From CBDULQ01 sp965368115 (GTDB lineage Bacteria > Pseudomonadota > Gammaproteobacteria > SZUA-229), in NCBI GenBank assembly GCA_965368115.1, contig CBDULQ010000002.1, positions 1 to 44,805 on the forward strand: DNA of 44,805 nucleotides. Reading direction: 5' to 3'. The position numbers and the translations under genes were made by a program. Position 1 is the first letter of the stretch; the number at the start of each line of letters is the position of its first letter. The notes under the pieces are model-generated. The model was not told where the DNA came from. It saw only the letters and a program-made list of their open reading frames with translations, and ran no database searches. Below, in pieces: positions 26,248-35,100 of the stretch.

Positions 26248-26300
26248 ACGTAAATTTGTTAAAAAATTTAAAAAAAATGCACTTTAAACACTTGATTTAT

Positions 26301-26328
26301 TTGTATTACGAAAAATAAGAATTATAAT
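26301..26328 (+). promoter_or_regulatory. Strong sigma-70 promoter of the histone-like gene
   Basis: TTGTAT at 26301-26306 and a perfect TATAAT at 26323-26328 are 16 bases apart within very AT-rich DNA. The expected start is near 26335. AAGAGGA at 26347-26353 is a good Shine-Dalgarno, 8 bases before the ATG. Confidence 0.75.
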
Positions 26329-26361
26329 CTGGGCATTAACCCCAATAAGAGGATTAACAAT

Positions 26362-26916
26362 ATGGCCCGTGCAAAAACCAAAAAGAAAGCAGTTGCGAAA
26401 CGTAAAGCAGCTCCGAAGCGTAAAGTAGCAGCTAAGAAAAAAGTTGTTACTCGTAAGAAAGCCGTTGCAAAACGCAAAGCAGCACCGAAGAAAAAAGTAG
26501 CCGCCAAGAAGAAAGCTGGCGCTGCCAAGAAAAAAGCCGCCGCAGCCAAGAAGAAAGCTGCAGCAGCCAAGAAAAAAGCCGCAATGGCTAAAAAGCGTGC
26601 CGCAGCCGCCAAGAAGCGCGCCGCAGCCGCAGCCAAGAAGAAAGCAGCCGCAGCCAAGAAGCGTGTAGCCGCTCAGCGTCAGGCAGAAATGCGCGCCAAG
26701 CTGAAAGCTCGCATGGCTGATGTCTCTGCCAAGCTGAAAGAAGCCAAAGCCGACCTGGCCATGGCCACCAAGCGTGAAAACGCCATCAAGAAGATGGTTC
26801 AGCAGAAAGAGCAGGCTGTTGCCAAGTTCGTTGAAAAATGGACCAAACAGCAGATGGCCAAAGTTGAGAAATCTCTGAAGCCGAAGAAGCGTCGTAAGCG
26901 TCGCGCTGCTAAATAA
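26362..26916 (+). CDS. Lysine/alanine-rich histone H1-like DNA-binding protein
   Basis: A 184-residue, extremely basic protein. Residues 1-105 are almost wholly Lys, Ala and Arg in repeated units such as KKKAAAAKK, like the tails of eukaryotic histone H1 and of bacterial AlgP (AlgR3). Residues 106-170 form a more normal charged helix (AEMRAKLKARMADVSAKLKE onward), probably a coiled coil, followed by a basic end KPKKRRKRR. In Pseudomonas AlgP the helical part comes first and the basic repeats last, so the order here is reversed. A strong promoter, Shine-Dalgarno and terminator frame it as a well-expressed single gene. Binding of DNA or RNA is inferred from composition. The repeats make it prone to length variation. 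Confidence 0.88.
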   Translation: MARAKTKKKAVAKRKAAPKRKVAAKKKVVTRKKAVAKRKAAPKKKVAAKKKAGAAKKKAAAAKKKAAAAKKKAAMAKKRAAAAKKRAAAAAKKKAAAAKKRVAAQRQAEMRAKLKARMADVSAKLKEAKADLAMATKRENAIKKMVQQKEQAVAKFVEKWTKQQMAKVEKSLKPKKRRKRRAAK

Positions 26917-26936
26917 GCCATTCACTGGCTAAATCG

Positions 26937-26967
26937 AAAAGGCCGATCATCTGATCGGCCTTTTTTT
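26937..26967. terminator. Intrinsic terminator between the histone-like gene and moeA
   Basis: GGCCGATC / GATCGGCC with an ATCT loop is preceded by four A residues and followed by seven T residues. It is strong on the plus strand. On the minus strand it could also help end the moeA transcript, although the T run there is short. Confidence 0.93.
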
Positions 26968-27001
26968 GTCCCTTTGCCGGGAATTATCCGCTTGTCAGAC
27001 C

Positions 27002-28258
27002 CTAGATCAGGTCGTTGAACAGCTGGATTTCAACCTGTTCACCCGCCTCGATATCACCTGCATCCTTTGGTAACACGATAAAACAGTTGGCACGCGCCAT
27101 GGAACTCAACATATGTGAGCCCTGCATGCCGGTGCTACTGACCGTCAGGTCACCAGCCTTGTCCATGGCGACGATGCCACGTTGAAAATCCAGTCGACCG
27201 GGGCGTTTTTTGAGTTTGCCGGCGGTTCGGGCGTGTAATTTGAGTGCTGCTTGCGGCGTTTCACCGCGCAGGCGTTTGATACAGGGCTGAACGAACTGAT
27301 AGAAGGTCGCCATTGCGGACACCGGGTTACCGGGCAGGCCGAAGAACACTGTGTTGTCGATATGGCCGAATGCCAGCGGCTTGCCCGGTTTCATGGCGAT
27401 TTTCCAGAAATTCACCTGGCCGATGTCGTCGAGAATCTGTTTAATGTAGTCCGCTTCACCCACTGAAGCACCCCCGGAGGTGATGATCAGGTCTGCGCAG
27501 GCCGCGGCTTCACGCAATGTTGCCTCGATGCGGTCACGATCGTCAGGGACTACACCCATGTCGATACAGTTGACACCCATCTGCTGCAACATGCCATACA
27601 GAATGTAGCGATTACTGTCGTAAATATCGCCGGGTTGCAGTGTGGTACCTACGGATTTCAATTCGTCCCCGGTGGAGAAAAACGCCACGTTCGGCGTGCG
27701 TACTACATCCAGCTGGGTAACGCCGACTGACGCAAGTAAACCGAGTTTGGCCGGGCTCAGGTGTTCACCGGCCTGGATGATGGTGTCGCCGGCATGAAAA
27801 TCATCACCGGGTTTGCGCACATTCTGTCCCGCTTTGTGTGTGCCGTCGATGCGTATATGATCGCCGTCGACTTCGACATGTTCCTGCATGAGTACGGTAT
27901 CCGCGCCGTCCGGTACCACGGCGCCGGTCATGATGCGTACCGACTCGCCGCTCTGCAGCTTGCCGGAATAGGGGCGACCGGCAAAGGATTTACCGATCAC
28001 TTTCAGTCGTGTTTCGCCATCGGCAGGGATATCGCCGCTGAAGATGGCGTAACCGTCCATGGCCGAATTGACGAACGGCGGTACGTCCATCGGCGAACAG
28101 ACGTCATCGGCTGCGACACAGTTGAATGCCTCGCGAATCGTCACGTTGCGACGTGCTTTTATGGCAGAAACATTGTCGAGTACCCGTTGCAGGGCCTGTT
28201 CGAAATCGAGAGTACCGGACTCGGAAGGGTCCTGGCATGAGGGTTGTTTTTCAATCAT
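27002..28258 (-). CDS. moeA: Molybdopterin molybdenumtransferase
   Basis: Inserts molybdate into adenylylated molybdopterin. The 418-residue protein has the MoeA four-domain layout: an N-terminal AxxDxxSPxDVPPFxNSAMDGYA-type segment, SVRIMTGAVVPDGAD, the YDSNRY block and TSGGASVGEADY in the MPT-binding domain. A beta-barrel C-terminal domain follows. Its ATG overlaps the mobB stop as ATGA. It is the last gene of a mobA-mobB-moeA operon. Confidence 0.95.
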   Translation of the reverse strand: MIEKQPSCQDPSESGTLDFEQALQRVLDNVSAIKARRNVTIREAFNCVAADDVCSPMDVPPFVNSAMDGYAIFSGDIPADGETRLKVIGKSFAGRPYSGKLQSGESVRIMTGAVVPDGADTVLMQEHVEVDGDHIRIDGTHKAGQNVRKPGDDFHAGDTIIQAGEHLSPAKLGLLASVGVTQLDVVRTPNVAFFSTGDELKSVGTTLQPGDIYDSNRYILYGMLQQMGVNCIDMGVVPDDRDRIEATLREAAACADLIITSGGASVGEADYIKQILDDIGQVNFWKIAMKPGKPLAFGHIDNTVFFGLPGNPVSAMATFYQFVQPCIKRLRGETPQAALKLHARTAGKLKKRPGRLDFQRGIVAMDKAGDLTVSSTGMQGSHMLSSMARANCFIVLPKDAGDIEAGEQVEIQLFNDLI

Positions 28259-28791
28259 GATGCGGTCTTTTGCTTGCAGTAGTCGAGCACGAATTGTGCG
28301 ATTTGTTCGGTATTGTTGAGATCCAGCCGTGGAATCTCGGGCCTGTTCGGCAGCTCGCCGTCATGGGCAATGGCAATGATGTGCCGATCTTCGGGAAACA
28401 TCAATGGCTTGTCCAGCGTCGGGCGATGGAGTTCGATTTTATCGAACGGCCATTGTTTGAAACCTTCAACCAGCACCAGGTCGATGGCGGCGGGATTCAG
28501 GTAGCTGAGCAATTCCTGAAGATCGGGTTCACGCTCTTCGTCATGGTCGATCATCAGTGCCAGGCGGCGGCTGGAACTGATCAGCATCGGACTGGCGCCG
28601 GCCTTGCGCAGTTCATAACTGTCCTTGCCGGGTTTATCGACATCGAACTGGTGATGGGCGTGTTTGATCATCGCCACACGCAATCCCGCCTGGCGCAACA
28701 GTGGAAGCAGTTTGACCAGCAGGGTGGTTTTTCCGGTACCGCTGAAAGCAGCAAAACCGAGCAGCGGTTTGTCAAAGACGATTGGGTTCAT
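28255..28791 (-). CDS. mobB: Molybdopterin-guanine dinucleotide biosynthesis adapter protein
   Basis: GTP-binding partner of MobA in molybdenum cofactor maturation. A Walker A loop SGTGKTT is at residues 17-23. The MIKHAHHQFDVDKPGKDS segment follows, and VEGFKQWPFDKIEL matches the family. Length is 178 residues. It overlaps both mobA (start) and moeA (end) by four bases, so the three proteins are made in a coupled way. Confidence 0.94.
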   Translation of the reverse strand: MNPIVFDKPLLGFAAFSGTGKTTLLVKLLPLLRQAGLRVAMIKHAHHQFDVDKPGKDSYELRKAGASPMLISSSRRLALMIDHDEEREPDLQELLSYLNPAAIDLVLVEGFKQWPFDKIELHRPTLDKPLMFPEDRHIIAIAHDGELPNRPEIPRLDLNNTEQIAQFVLDYCKQKTAS

Positions 28792-29363
28792 TGCATATCT
28801 TCCGGCGAATTGAAATTGCGAAAGCGGTCTGCCTGGTCGCTGAAGTCACAGATGGCGGCCTGCTGGGCGGCGAAAAAGTCCTGTACCTTGCGGTGTCCAG
28901 CAACCAGATACTGTTCCAGTGCCGGTTGTACCGACATGGCCAGCAACGCGAACAGGGGTTGCTGACGTTGTCCGTCATGGCAAATCGCCAGCTGACTATC
29001 GGACTCGACCATACACCGATGCAGGCGTTGCGGCAATGCGTCGGGCGGTTGCGGGCTGTCGCAGGGCAGGCACAGCAGGTAATCGGCGGAACAATGTCGC
29101 ATAGCCGCCAGCATACCGGCCAGCGGACCCTGGAAATCGTCCAGTTCATCGCTAATGACGGGGAGTCCGTACTGCCGATAACGTTGCAGATTGCGATTGG
29201 CGCTGATCAGGGTGCGCTGCGGATCGCTGTGCAGCGCCTCCATGACATGTTCGATCAGCGGACGACCCTGCCAGAGCAGCAGACCTTTATCCTGGCCCTG
29301 CATGCGACGACCGCGGCCGCCGGCCAGAATAACCGTGCATATGTCGCGTGCTTCAAAACTCAT
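28788..29363 (-). CDS. mobA: Molybdenum cofactor guanylyltransferase
   Basis: Attaches GMP to molybdenum-molybdopterin, giving the MGD cofactor used by DMSO reductase-family enzymes. The nucleotidyltransferase signature LAGGRGRRMQGQDKGLL is at about residues 14-30, followed by LPCDSPQPP for the metal-binding Asp. Length is 191 residues. It is the first gene of the mobA-mobB-moeA operon and diverges from xerD across 87 bases. The cluster implies that the cell uses MGD-dependent oxidoreductases encoded elsewhere. Confidence 0.94.
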   Translation of the reverse strand: MSFEARDICTVILAGGRGRRMQGQDKGLLLWQGRPLIEHVMEALHSDPQRTLISANRNLQRYRQYGLPVISDELDDFQGPLAGMLAAMRHCSADYLLCLPCDSPQPPDALPQRLHRCMVESDSQLAICHDGQRQQPLFALLAMSVQPALEQYLVAGHRKVQDFFAAQQAAICDFSDQADRFRNFNSPEDMQ

Positions 29364-29450
29364 CTAAAATGGCGGAAAATTCAACATCGAAAAATTTTAT
29401 CACAGAGACGTCGTTGCCATGCGGTCGACGTGTACAGTGCAAGCAGGTCT

Positions 29451-30371
29451 ATGGCGAAAACCGATCAGTTAATCGCATCAGAACAACAGATCATCGAGCA
29501 GTTCTGCGATGCCCTGTGGATGGAGCAGGGACTGAGTGCCAATACCCTGGCCGCCTATCGTAACGATCTGGCGGGTTTTGCGCTGTGGTTGCAGAGTCAG
29601 GGTGAACGGCTGTTGCAGGCCAGTAGTGCAGGCCTGCAGCGTTACCTGGCGTTTCGATTCGAACAGGGCACTAAAAATCGCTCGGCGGCGCGTTTATTGT
29701 CCAGCCTGCGCCGATTTTACGCCTACCAGTTGCGTGAACATCGTATCGCCGAAGATCCGACCGCGCTGGTGGAAGCGCCGCGGCCGGAAAAACCGTTGCC
29801 CAAAACCCTGACTGAACAACAGGTCGGTGATCTGCTGAAGGTGGCTGATATCGGTGAACCGCTGGGCCTGCGTGATCGCGCCATGCTCGAAGTACTGTAT
29901 GCCACCGGACTGCGAGTCAGTGAGCTGGTGGGTTTACAGATGTCCCAGTTGTCGCTGGATCCGGGTGTGGTTCGAGTGGTCGGCAAGGGTAACAAGGAAC
30001 GCCTGGTACCGCTGGGGGAAGAGGCAGTGTACTGGGTGCAAACCTATCTGCGCCAGGCCCGTTCCCGCCTGTTACAGGACCGGCCACCCTGTAATGCCGT
30101 GTTCGTGACCCGGCGTGGCGGTGCCATGACTCGACAGGCCTTCTGGTACCTGATCAAGCGCTATGCGTTACAGGTGGGTATCGATGCGGACAGCCTGTCG
30201 CCGCATACCCTGCGTCATGCCTTTGCAACACACTTGCTGAATAATGGCGCGGATTTGCGGGTTGTGCAGATGCTGCTGGGACATACCGATATCTCCACTA
30301 CACAGATATATACCCATGTCGCCGACCAGCGGTTGAAATCCCTGTATCAGCAGCATCATCCACGGGCCTGA
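29451..30371 (+). CDS. xerD: Site-specific tyrosine recombinase XerD
   Basis: With XerC it resolves chromosome dimers at dif. All catalytic residues are visible: R155 (GLRVSEL), K179, H252 and R255 (HTLRHAF), H278 (LLGHTD) and nucleophile Y287 (IYTHV). The N-terminal SAM-like DNA-binding domain precedes them. The open frame extends upstream into the mobA region, but the ATG at 29451 has AGCAGG just upstream and gives 306 residues, matching the family. xerD followed by dsbC is a conserved gammaproteobacterial order, so this is a housekeeping recombinase and not a mobile-element integrase. Confidence 0.95.
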   Translation: MAKTDQLIASEQQIIEQFCDALWMEQGLSANTLAAYRNDLAGFALWLQSQGERLLQASSAGLQRYLAFRFEQGTKNRSAARLLSSLRRFYAYQLREHRIAEDPTALVEAPRPEKPLPKTLTEQQVGDLLKVADIGEPLGLRDRAMLEVLYATGLRVSELVGLQMSQLSLDPGVVRVVGKGNKERLVPLGEEAVYWVQTYLRQARSRLLQDRPPCNAVFVTRRGGAMTRQAFWYLIKRYALQVGIDADSLSPHTLRHAFATHLLNNGADLRVVQMLLGHTDISTTQIYTHVADQRLKSLYQQHHPRA

Positions 30372-30416
30372 GTCCAGCTACACCCCGTAATATATTAATG
30401 TATCGTTGAACAATGC

Positions 30417-30445
30417 CTGTCATCGCTGCGGGAATTATTTATAAT
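30417..30445 (+). promoter_or_regulatory. Probable sigma-70 promoter for dsbC
   Basis: CTGTCA at 30417-30422 and a perfect TATAAT at 30440-30445 are 17 bases apart. The expected start is near 30452, about 43 bases before the dsbC ATG. Confidence 0.6.
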
Positions 30446-30494
30446 CACCCCGGTCTACGTAACCAACAGTCAGTTTCAAGAGATTAGATCAATC

Positions 30495-31217
30495 ATGAAG
30501 TTATTTATCCGAGTTGCCGCGCTGACAATGGCGTTCTGCATGGTGTCGGCACAGGCTGGTGAAGCCGAAACCATCAAGACGATCCGCGCTGCACTGATCA
30601 AGGATGTGCCCTTCGCGGCTACCGCACAGATCAGAAAAGCCCCGGTTGACGGGATGTATGAAGTGAATGGTTCCGGCCATATTCTGTATGTCACGGCTGA
30701 TGGCCGGTATGTCCTGAATGGTGATCTCATCGATCTGCAAAAACAGGTCAATATTACCGAGGCCACTCGCAGCGAAGCGCGTAAAGCGGCGGTCGACGAC
30801 CTTGGTGAAGACAATATGCTGGTATACACACCGAAAGGCGAAATCAAACACACCGTCACCGTATTCACCGATATTTTCTGCCCGTATTGCCAGCGCCTGC
30901 ACCAGGAGATGGACCAGTATATGAAACAGGGTGTCAAGGTGCGTTATGTATTTCTACCGTTCAAGGGGCCGAAAAGCTATGCGACGTCCGTCAGCGTATG
31001 GTGTGCAGACGACCAGAACGAAGCAATGGATATGGCCAAGGCCGGTGCTGAAATCGAGAAAAAAACCTGTGACAACCCGATTAGTCGACATCAGGCCCTG
31101 GCGACCGAACTGGGTATTCGGGGTACACCAGCAATCTTGCTGGAAAACGGTTATCTGAACCCGGGTTATGTGCCCGTGGATAAACTGGTTAAACAGATGG
31201 AAACCATGGGGCTCTAA
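30495..31217 (+). CDS. dsbC: Periplasmic disulfide isomerase DsbC
   Basis: Corrects wrongly paired disulfides in secreted proteins. A signal peptide is cut after about residue 21 (AQA). The N-terminal dimerisation domain follows, then a thioredoxin fold with the CPYC active site at C129-C132 and the cis-proline in GTP (P212). A second cysteine pair, C170 and C192, matches the structural disulfide of DsbC. Length is 240 residues. The gene lies downstream of xerD but has its own promoter-like sequence. Confidence 0.95.
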   Translation: MKLFIRVAALTMAFCMVSAQAGEAETIKTIRAALIKDVPFAATAQIRKAPVDGMYEVNGSGHILYVTADGRYVLNGDLIDLQKQVNITEATRSEARKAAVDDLGEDNMLVYTPKGEIKHTVTVFTDIFCPYCQRLHQEMDQYMKQGVKVRYVFLPFKGPKSYATSVSVWCADDQNEAMDMAKAGAEIEKKTCDNPISRHQALATELGIRGTPAILLENGYLNPGYVPVDKLVKQMETMGL

Positions 31218-31246
31218 AATTCCGATATTGTCTTTCGGATGACCGT

Positions 31247-31274
31247 AACGCCATGCACGTCAGTGCATGGCGTT
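31247..31274. repeat. Perfect 12-bp hairpin between dsbC and cnoX
   Basis: AACGCCATGCAC and GTGCATGGCGTT flank a 4-base loop, forming an unbroken 12-bp palindromic stem. It covers the cnoX stop codon and lies 30 bases past the dsbC stop. There is no T run on either side, so it is not a standard intrinsic terminator. It could protect 3' ends or block read-through between these convergent genes. Confidence 0.8.
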
Positions 31275-32123
31275 GAACATTTTACGCCGGTAACTGCCAC
31301 TGAGCGGGTGATCGTCACCCAGCATGTTGAAGATCTGTAACATCGCGCGGCGTCCCGCATCGTCGTTATATTTGCGGTCGCGGATCATCAATTGCAGCAG
31401 ATGCTCCAGCGCCGTCTCATAATCACCGTCCAGCACACAACGTGAAGCCAGTTGAAAACGTGCGGCCGAATCTTTGGGGTCCGCTTCGATGCGTTGTTGC
31501 AGTTCGGACACCTCGGGAGCATTCTGTGCGCCGGCGGCGAATTCCAGTTTCGCGAGTAGCGCTACGACTTCCGGTTTTTCCTGCGCTTCCATGCCCAGCG
31601 CCAGCAGGCGATCCCGGGCCGCCGTGTATTCCCCTTTCTCCGCATCCAGGTGGGCCAGGTCGACCTGTACGGTGACGTGGCGCGGGTCTTTCTGTTCCGC
31701 TTCGAGTAACAGCTGCCGACCGCCCTGCATATCGCCCTGACGAATCAGCGCCAGCGCCTGTTCGCGTATATCGTCGATTTCATTCGGCATGTATTTTTCG
31801 AGCATGGCTCGAATGTTTTCCTCCGCTTGCACACCGGTGAATTCATCCACCACTTCGCCATTGCGAAACAGCTTTACATTCGGAATGCCGCGCACCTGAT
31901 AACGTGTGCTCAGCTCCTGTTGCTGATCACTGTTCACCTTGGCCAGTACGAAACCACCATCGTATTCATTGACCAGTTTGTCGAGGATCGGCATCAGCAT
32001 CTTGCAGGGCTGACACCAGTCCGCCCAGAAGTCGACCAGTACCGGTACCTTGTGGGAATTGTCGATTACACCCTGCTGGAAATTATCCAGCGTGGCTTCA
32101 AATACATAAGCTGAATGACTCAT
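31260..32123 (-). CDS. cnoX: Chaperedoxin CnoX (YbbN): thioredoxin domain plus TPR-like repeats
   Basis: Redox-linked holdase that protects proteins from oxidative damage and hands them to chaperones. Residues 1-110 are a thioredoxin fold with WCQPC (C37 and C40) and the cis-Pro segment RGIPNVKLF. Residues 115-287 are helical TPR-like repeats. Length is 287 residues. The active site keeps both cysteines, unlike the Escherichia coli protein, which by memory has lost the first one. It may therefore act as a true oxidoreductase. It lies 32 bases after the AddA-like gene on the same strand. Confidence 0.92.
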   Translation of the reverse strand: MSHSAYVFEATLDNFQQGVIDNSHKVPVLVDFWADWCQPCKMLMPILDKLVNEYDGGFVLAKVNSDQQQELSTRYQVRGIPNVKLFRNGEVVDEFTGVQAEENIRAMLEKYMPNEIDDIREQALALIRQGDMQGGRQLLLEAEQKDPRHVTVQVDLAHLDAEKGEYTAARDRLLALGMEAQEKPEVVALLAKLEFAAGAQNAPEVSELQQRIEADPKDSAARFQLASRCVLDGDYETALEHLLQLMIRDRKYNDDAGRRAMLQIFNMLGDDHPLSGSYRRKMFNAMH

Positions 32124-32155
32124 TTCATTACCCGTGTCATGTTGGCGCGCCTATT

Positions 32156-35100
32156 TTATTGCACCGGCATCGGCTGTAAACAGCCGCAGTGGGTGAACAG
32201 CAGGTAGGCGCTGAGTTTTCGGTTCGGCCAGAGACCGGCGACTCCCTGGGCATAATATTGCATCTGCTCGCGATAAGCTTCCGCCAGTTGTGACAGATTG
32301 TCGGTACTGGCCTGGATGTGGCTCTTGTAGTCGATGATGATGATCTGTTGGTCATTGACCAGCAGTCGATCGATCAGGCCATACACACCCTGTTGCTGGT
32401 GCTGGTAGTGCAGGGGACACTCGTTGTAGGCGCGCCAGTCGTCATCGGGATGAAAAACGAACGCCAGTTGCGGATCGGCGATCAGCGTCTGCGCTTCGTT
32501 AATACATTCATCGATCAGCGAATCATGCATGCCCAGTTCCAGTTCTGCGCACAGAATGCGGCGCAGTTGTGCCGCACTACGGGGATTCGGTCCGGTGAGC
32601 AGTTCCAGGCAGCGATGAACCGCAAGGCCACGCGTCTGGGCGTCTTCATCGAGACTGTCGACAGTATGTGATGAACTGAAACGACTGGGCGCGATCAGCA
32701 TGTCGAGCGGGTGTTGAACGCGGTCGCGGCTTAGCCAGTTATCGTCGAGTGCAATGGTCGGCGCAGTGCCTGTCGAGGCCGGTGCCGCAGCTGTTTGCAG
32801 TTCGCCGAATTCGAAGCGGATATGTTCCGCCTCGGGCTGTCTGGTGAGTGTGCGCAGCGCATTTTGCAGCGGATGATACCAGTCCAGCATCGGGCCGCGT
32901 TGTTTCGGTTTACAGGCACTGATGTAGAGTATCTGTTTGGCCCGGGTGAGCGCGACATACAGCAGATTGGCCTGTTCCCGGTCCTGCACATGGCGTTGTT
33001 TTTCCAGCAGTGATTCGGACAGGCTGTCGCGTTGCTGAGTGCCAGGGATGAGCTGGAAATGTGTCGGCCGCGGCTGGTCGACCGGCCAGTCGACCAGGGT
33101 CGACATGCTGTTGTGATCGCGCATGATGCTGATGCAGTCGGCGAGAAAGACCACTGGTGCTTCCAGACCTTTACTGGCATGAATGGTCATGATCTTCACG
33201 CGGGATTCGGCGGATTGCATCGGCGCTTCGTCCGGTGCGTCGCTGCTCAGTGATTTAAGACTGCGAATGGTCTGTAGAAAATGCATCAGGCTCGGGTAAC
33301 GTCCGCTGTCCAGGTCCAGCGCCAGTTCCAGAAAGCGGGTCAGGTTGGCCTGTACCCGTGGCCGCAACGCCGGCGGTGTTGCGGCCTGATAACGATCGAG
33401 CAGATTCGCCTGGTGATAGATTCTGTCCAGCAGGTCATGTACGGGAATGCGGTCGACCAGTGCTCGCCATTCCTGAATGTAGTGCCGGGCACGCCGTAGC
33501 GGATGATCGTCGTCGAGTGAATCGCCGATGTCCGCCAGGCGTTCGATCCACAAGGGCGAGGATTTGTTCTGCGCTAGTTGCATCAGGTCTTCGTCACTGG
33601 CGGAAAACAATGGCGACTTGAGTACCTGGGCCAGGGCCAGATTGTTGAATGGTGTCAGCAGGGTATCGAGCAGGGCTTCCATGTCCTGTATTTCGATACA
33701 GTCGAGCAGGGTGCCACGGTTGGCGCCCAGGTAAGGAATGCCGGCCTGGCGCAATGCCTGTTCGTAATCGGCCAGGTGAATACGTTTGCGCACCAGGATG
33801 AAAATATCGTCGTAGCGAACAGGGCGTGCCGATGCGCCGCTACCGATCAGTGTGCCCGAATCCAGCAGACGTTTGATGGCGTCGGCGATCAGTCGACCCT
33901 CATCAAGATAGATGCCGGGCTTTTCCGCGCGTGGTTGTTGCAGAGGATTGCGCAGCCCAGGGATGGATTCATCTTCCTCCGCGTCGTCATCCGGGTTTTC
34001 CAGCGCCGGAAAAATTTCCACCCGTCCCGGCAGGCTCTGGTGATGCGTATCATGGCGGCTGAAACTTTCCATCAGTGATTGATAGTCCGCCTGTTCGAAA
34101 ACCGCGTTTACGGTTTGCATGATGGCGGGCGACGAGCGCCAGGATTTATTCAGCGGAAACGCCTGCGCCTGCAGCTGATCAGCCAGCCATTGCGAGGCTC
34201 GTGCCTGTAACTCGGGTTTGGCCCGACGGAAGCTGTAGATCGACTGCTTTTCGTCACCGACCAGAAACACGCTGCGCGAACGTTGTTCCTCAGACTGCGT
34301 CATTTCTTCCAGTAACGGCAGCAGCAACTGCCACTGGGTGGGATTGGTGTCCTGAAATTCGTCGATCAACAGGTGATCGATACGCTGATCGAGTTTGTAC
34401 TGTACCCAGAGCGCGTTGTCCGAATGTTGCAGCAGGCGGTAACTGCGCCATTCCAGGTCAGTGAAATCGAGCTGACGCAGTTCGCGTTTCAGTTTCTGGT
34501 AATGGGCGACAAAAGCGTCACCGCATTGATACCAGAGTTGATTGAGACGCCAGCTATGTTGCTTGTTGAGCTCGTCACGAACGCGCAGAATGCGTTCCGG
34601 AATCTGTTCCGCCAGTTGCAGAAATGCGTCTGCGTCTTCAGCCAGTTTCTTACGCAACGATTGCGAGTCCTTGCGACCGCTGACGATGGCGGTATTTTTC
34701 TGGGTCAGAAAACAGCCGACGAGTCGATCGAACGCCGGTTCGTCGAATGCGGCTTCGGCGAGTATGCGTGCCAGTTCATCAGCATGTTTAAGATTGGTTT
34801 TGCCCTGGGTGTCGGCCAGCATTTTGGCAAAGCGATGGATCATTTGCAGATTACGGTCATTAAAAAAAGCCGCCAGGGGATCCTGCTGCGGGTCGATTCC
34901 CAGTTGCTGTTGCAGATGATCGCCGGCCCAGGCACAGGGATCGGCCTGGCCTTCGCTGTATGCCCACCAGTCGCTGCGATGATGTAGAAAGCTTTCCAGT
35001 GCGGTGGTCAGGTTGAACAGGCCGCCGCAGGCATCCATCAGTGCCTGTAAACGCTCGGCGAGTTCGCCGTTCATATCCAGGGCGGCTTCATTGAACAGGG

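Noticed and set aside
26322..26657. Antisense Ala/Phe/Leu-rich ORF opposite the histone-like gene
   Set aside because: Produced by reading Lys/Ala repeat codons backward; not a plausible protein.
29451..30371. Tyrosine recombinase as evidence of an integrated mobile element
   Set aside because: It matches XerD in length and motifs and sits beside dsbC as in many gammaproteobacteria. No attachment-site repeats or phage genes are nearby.
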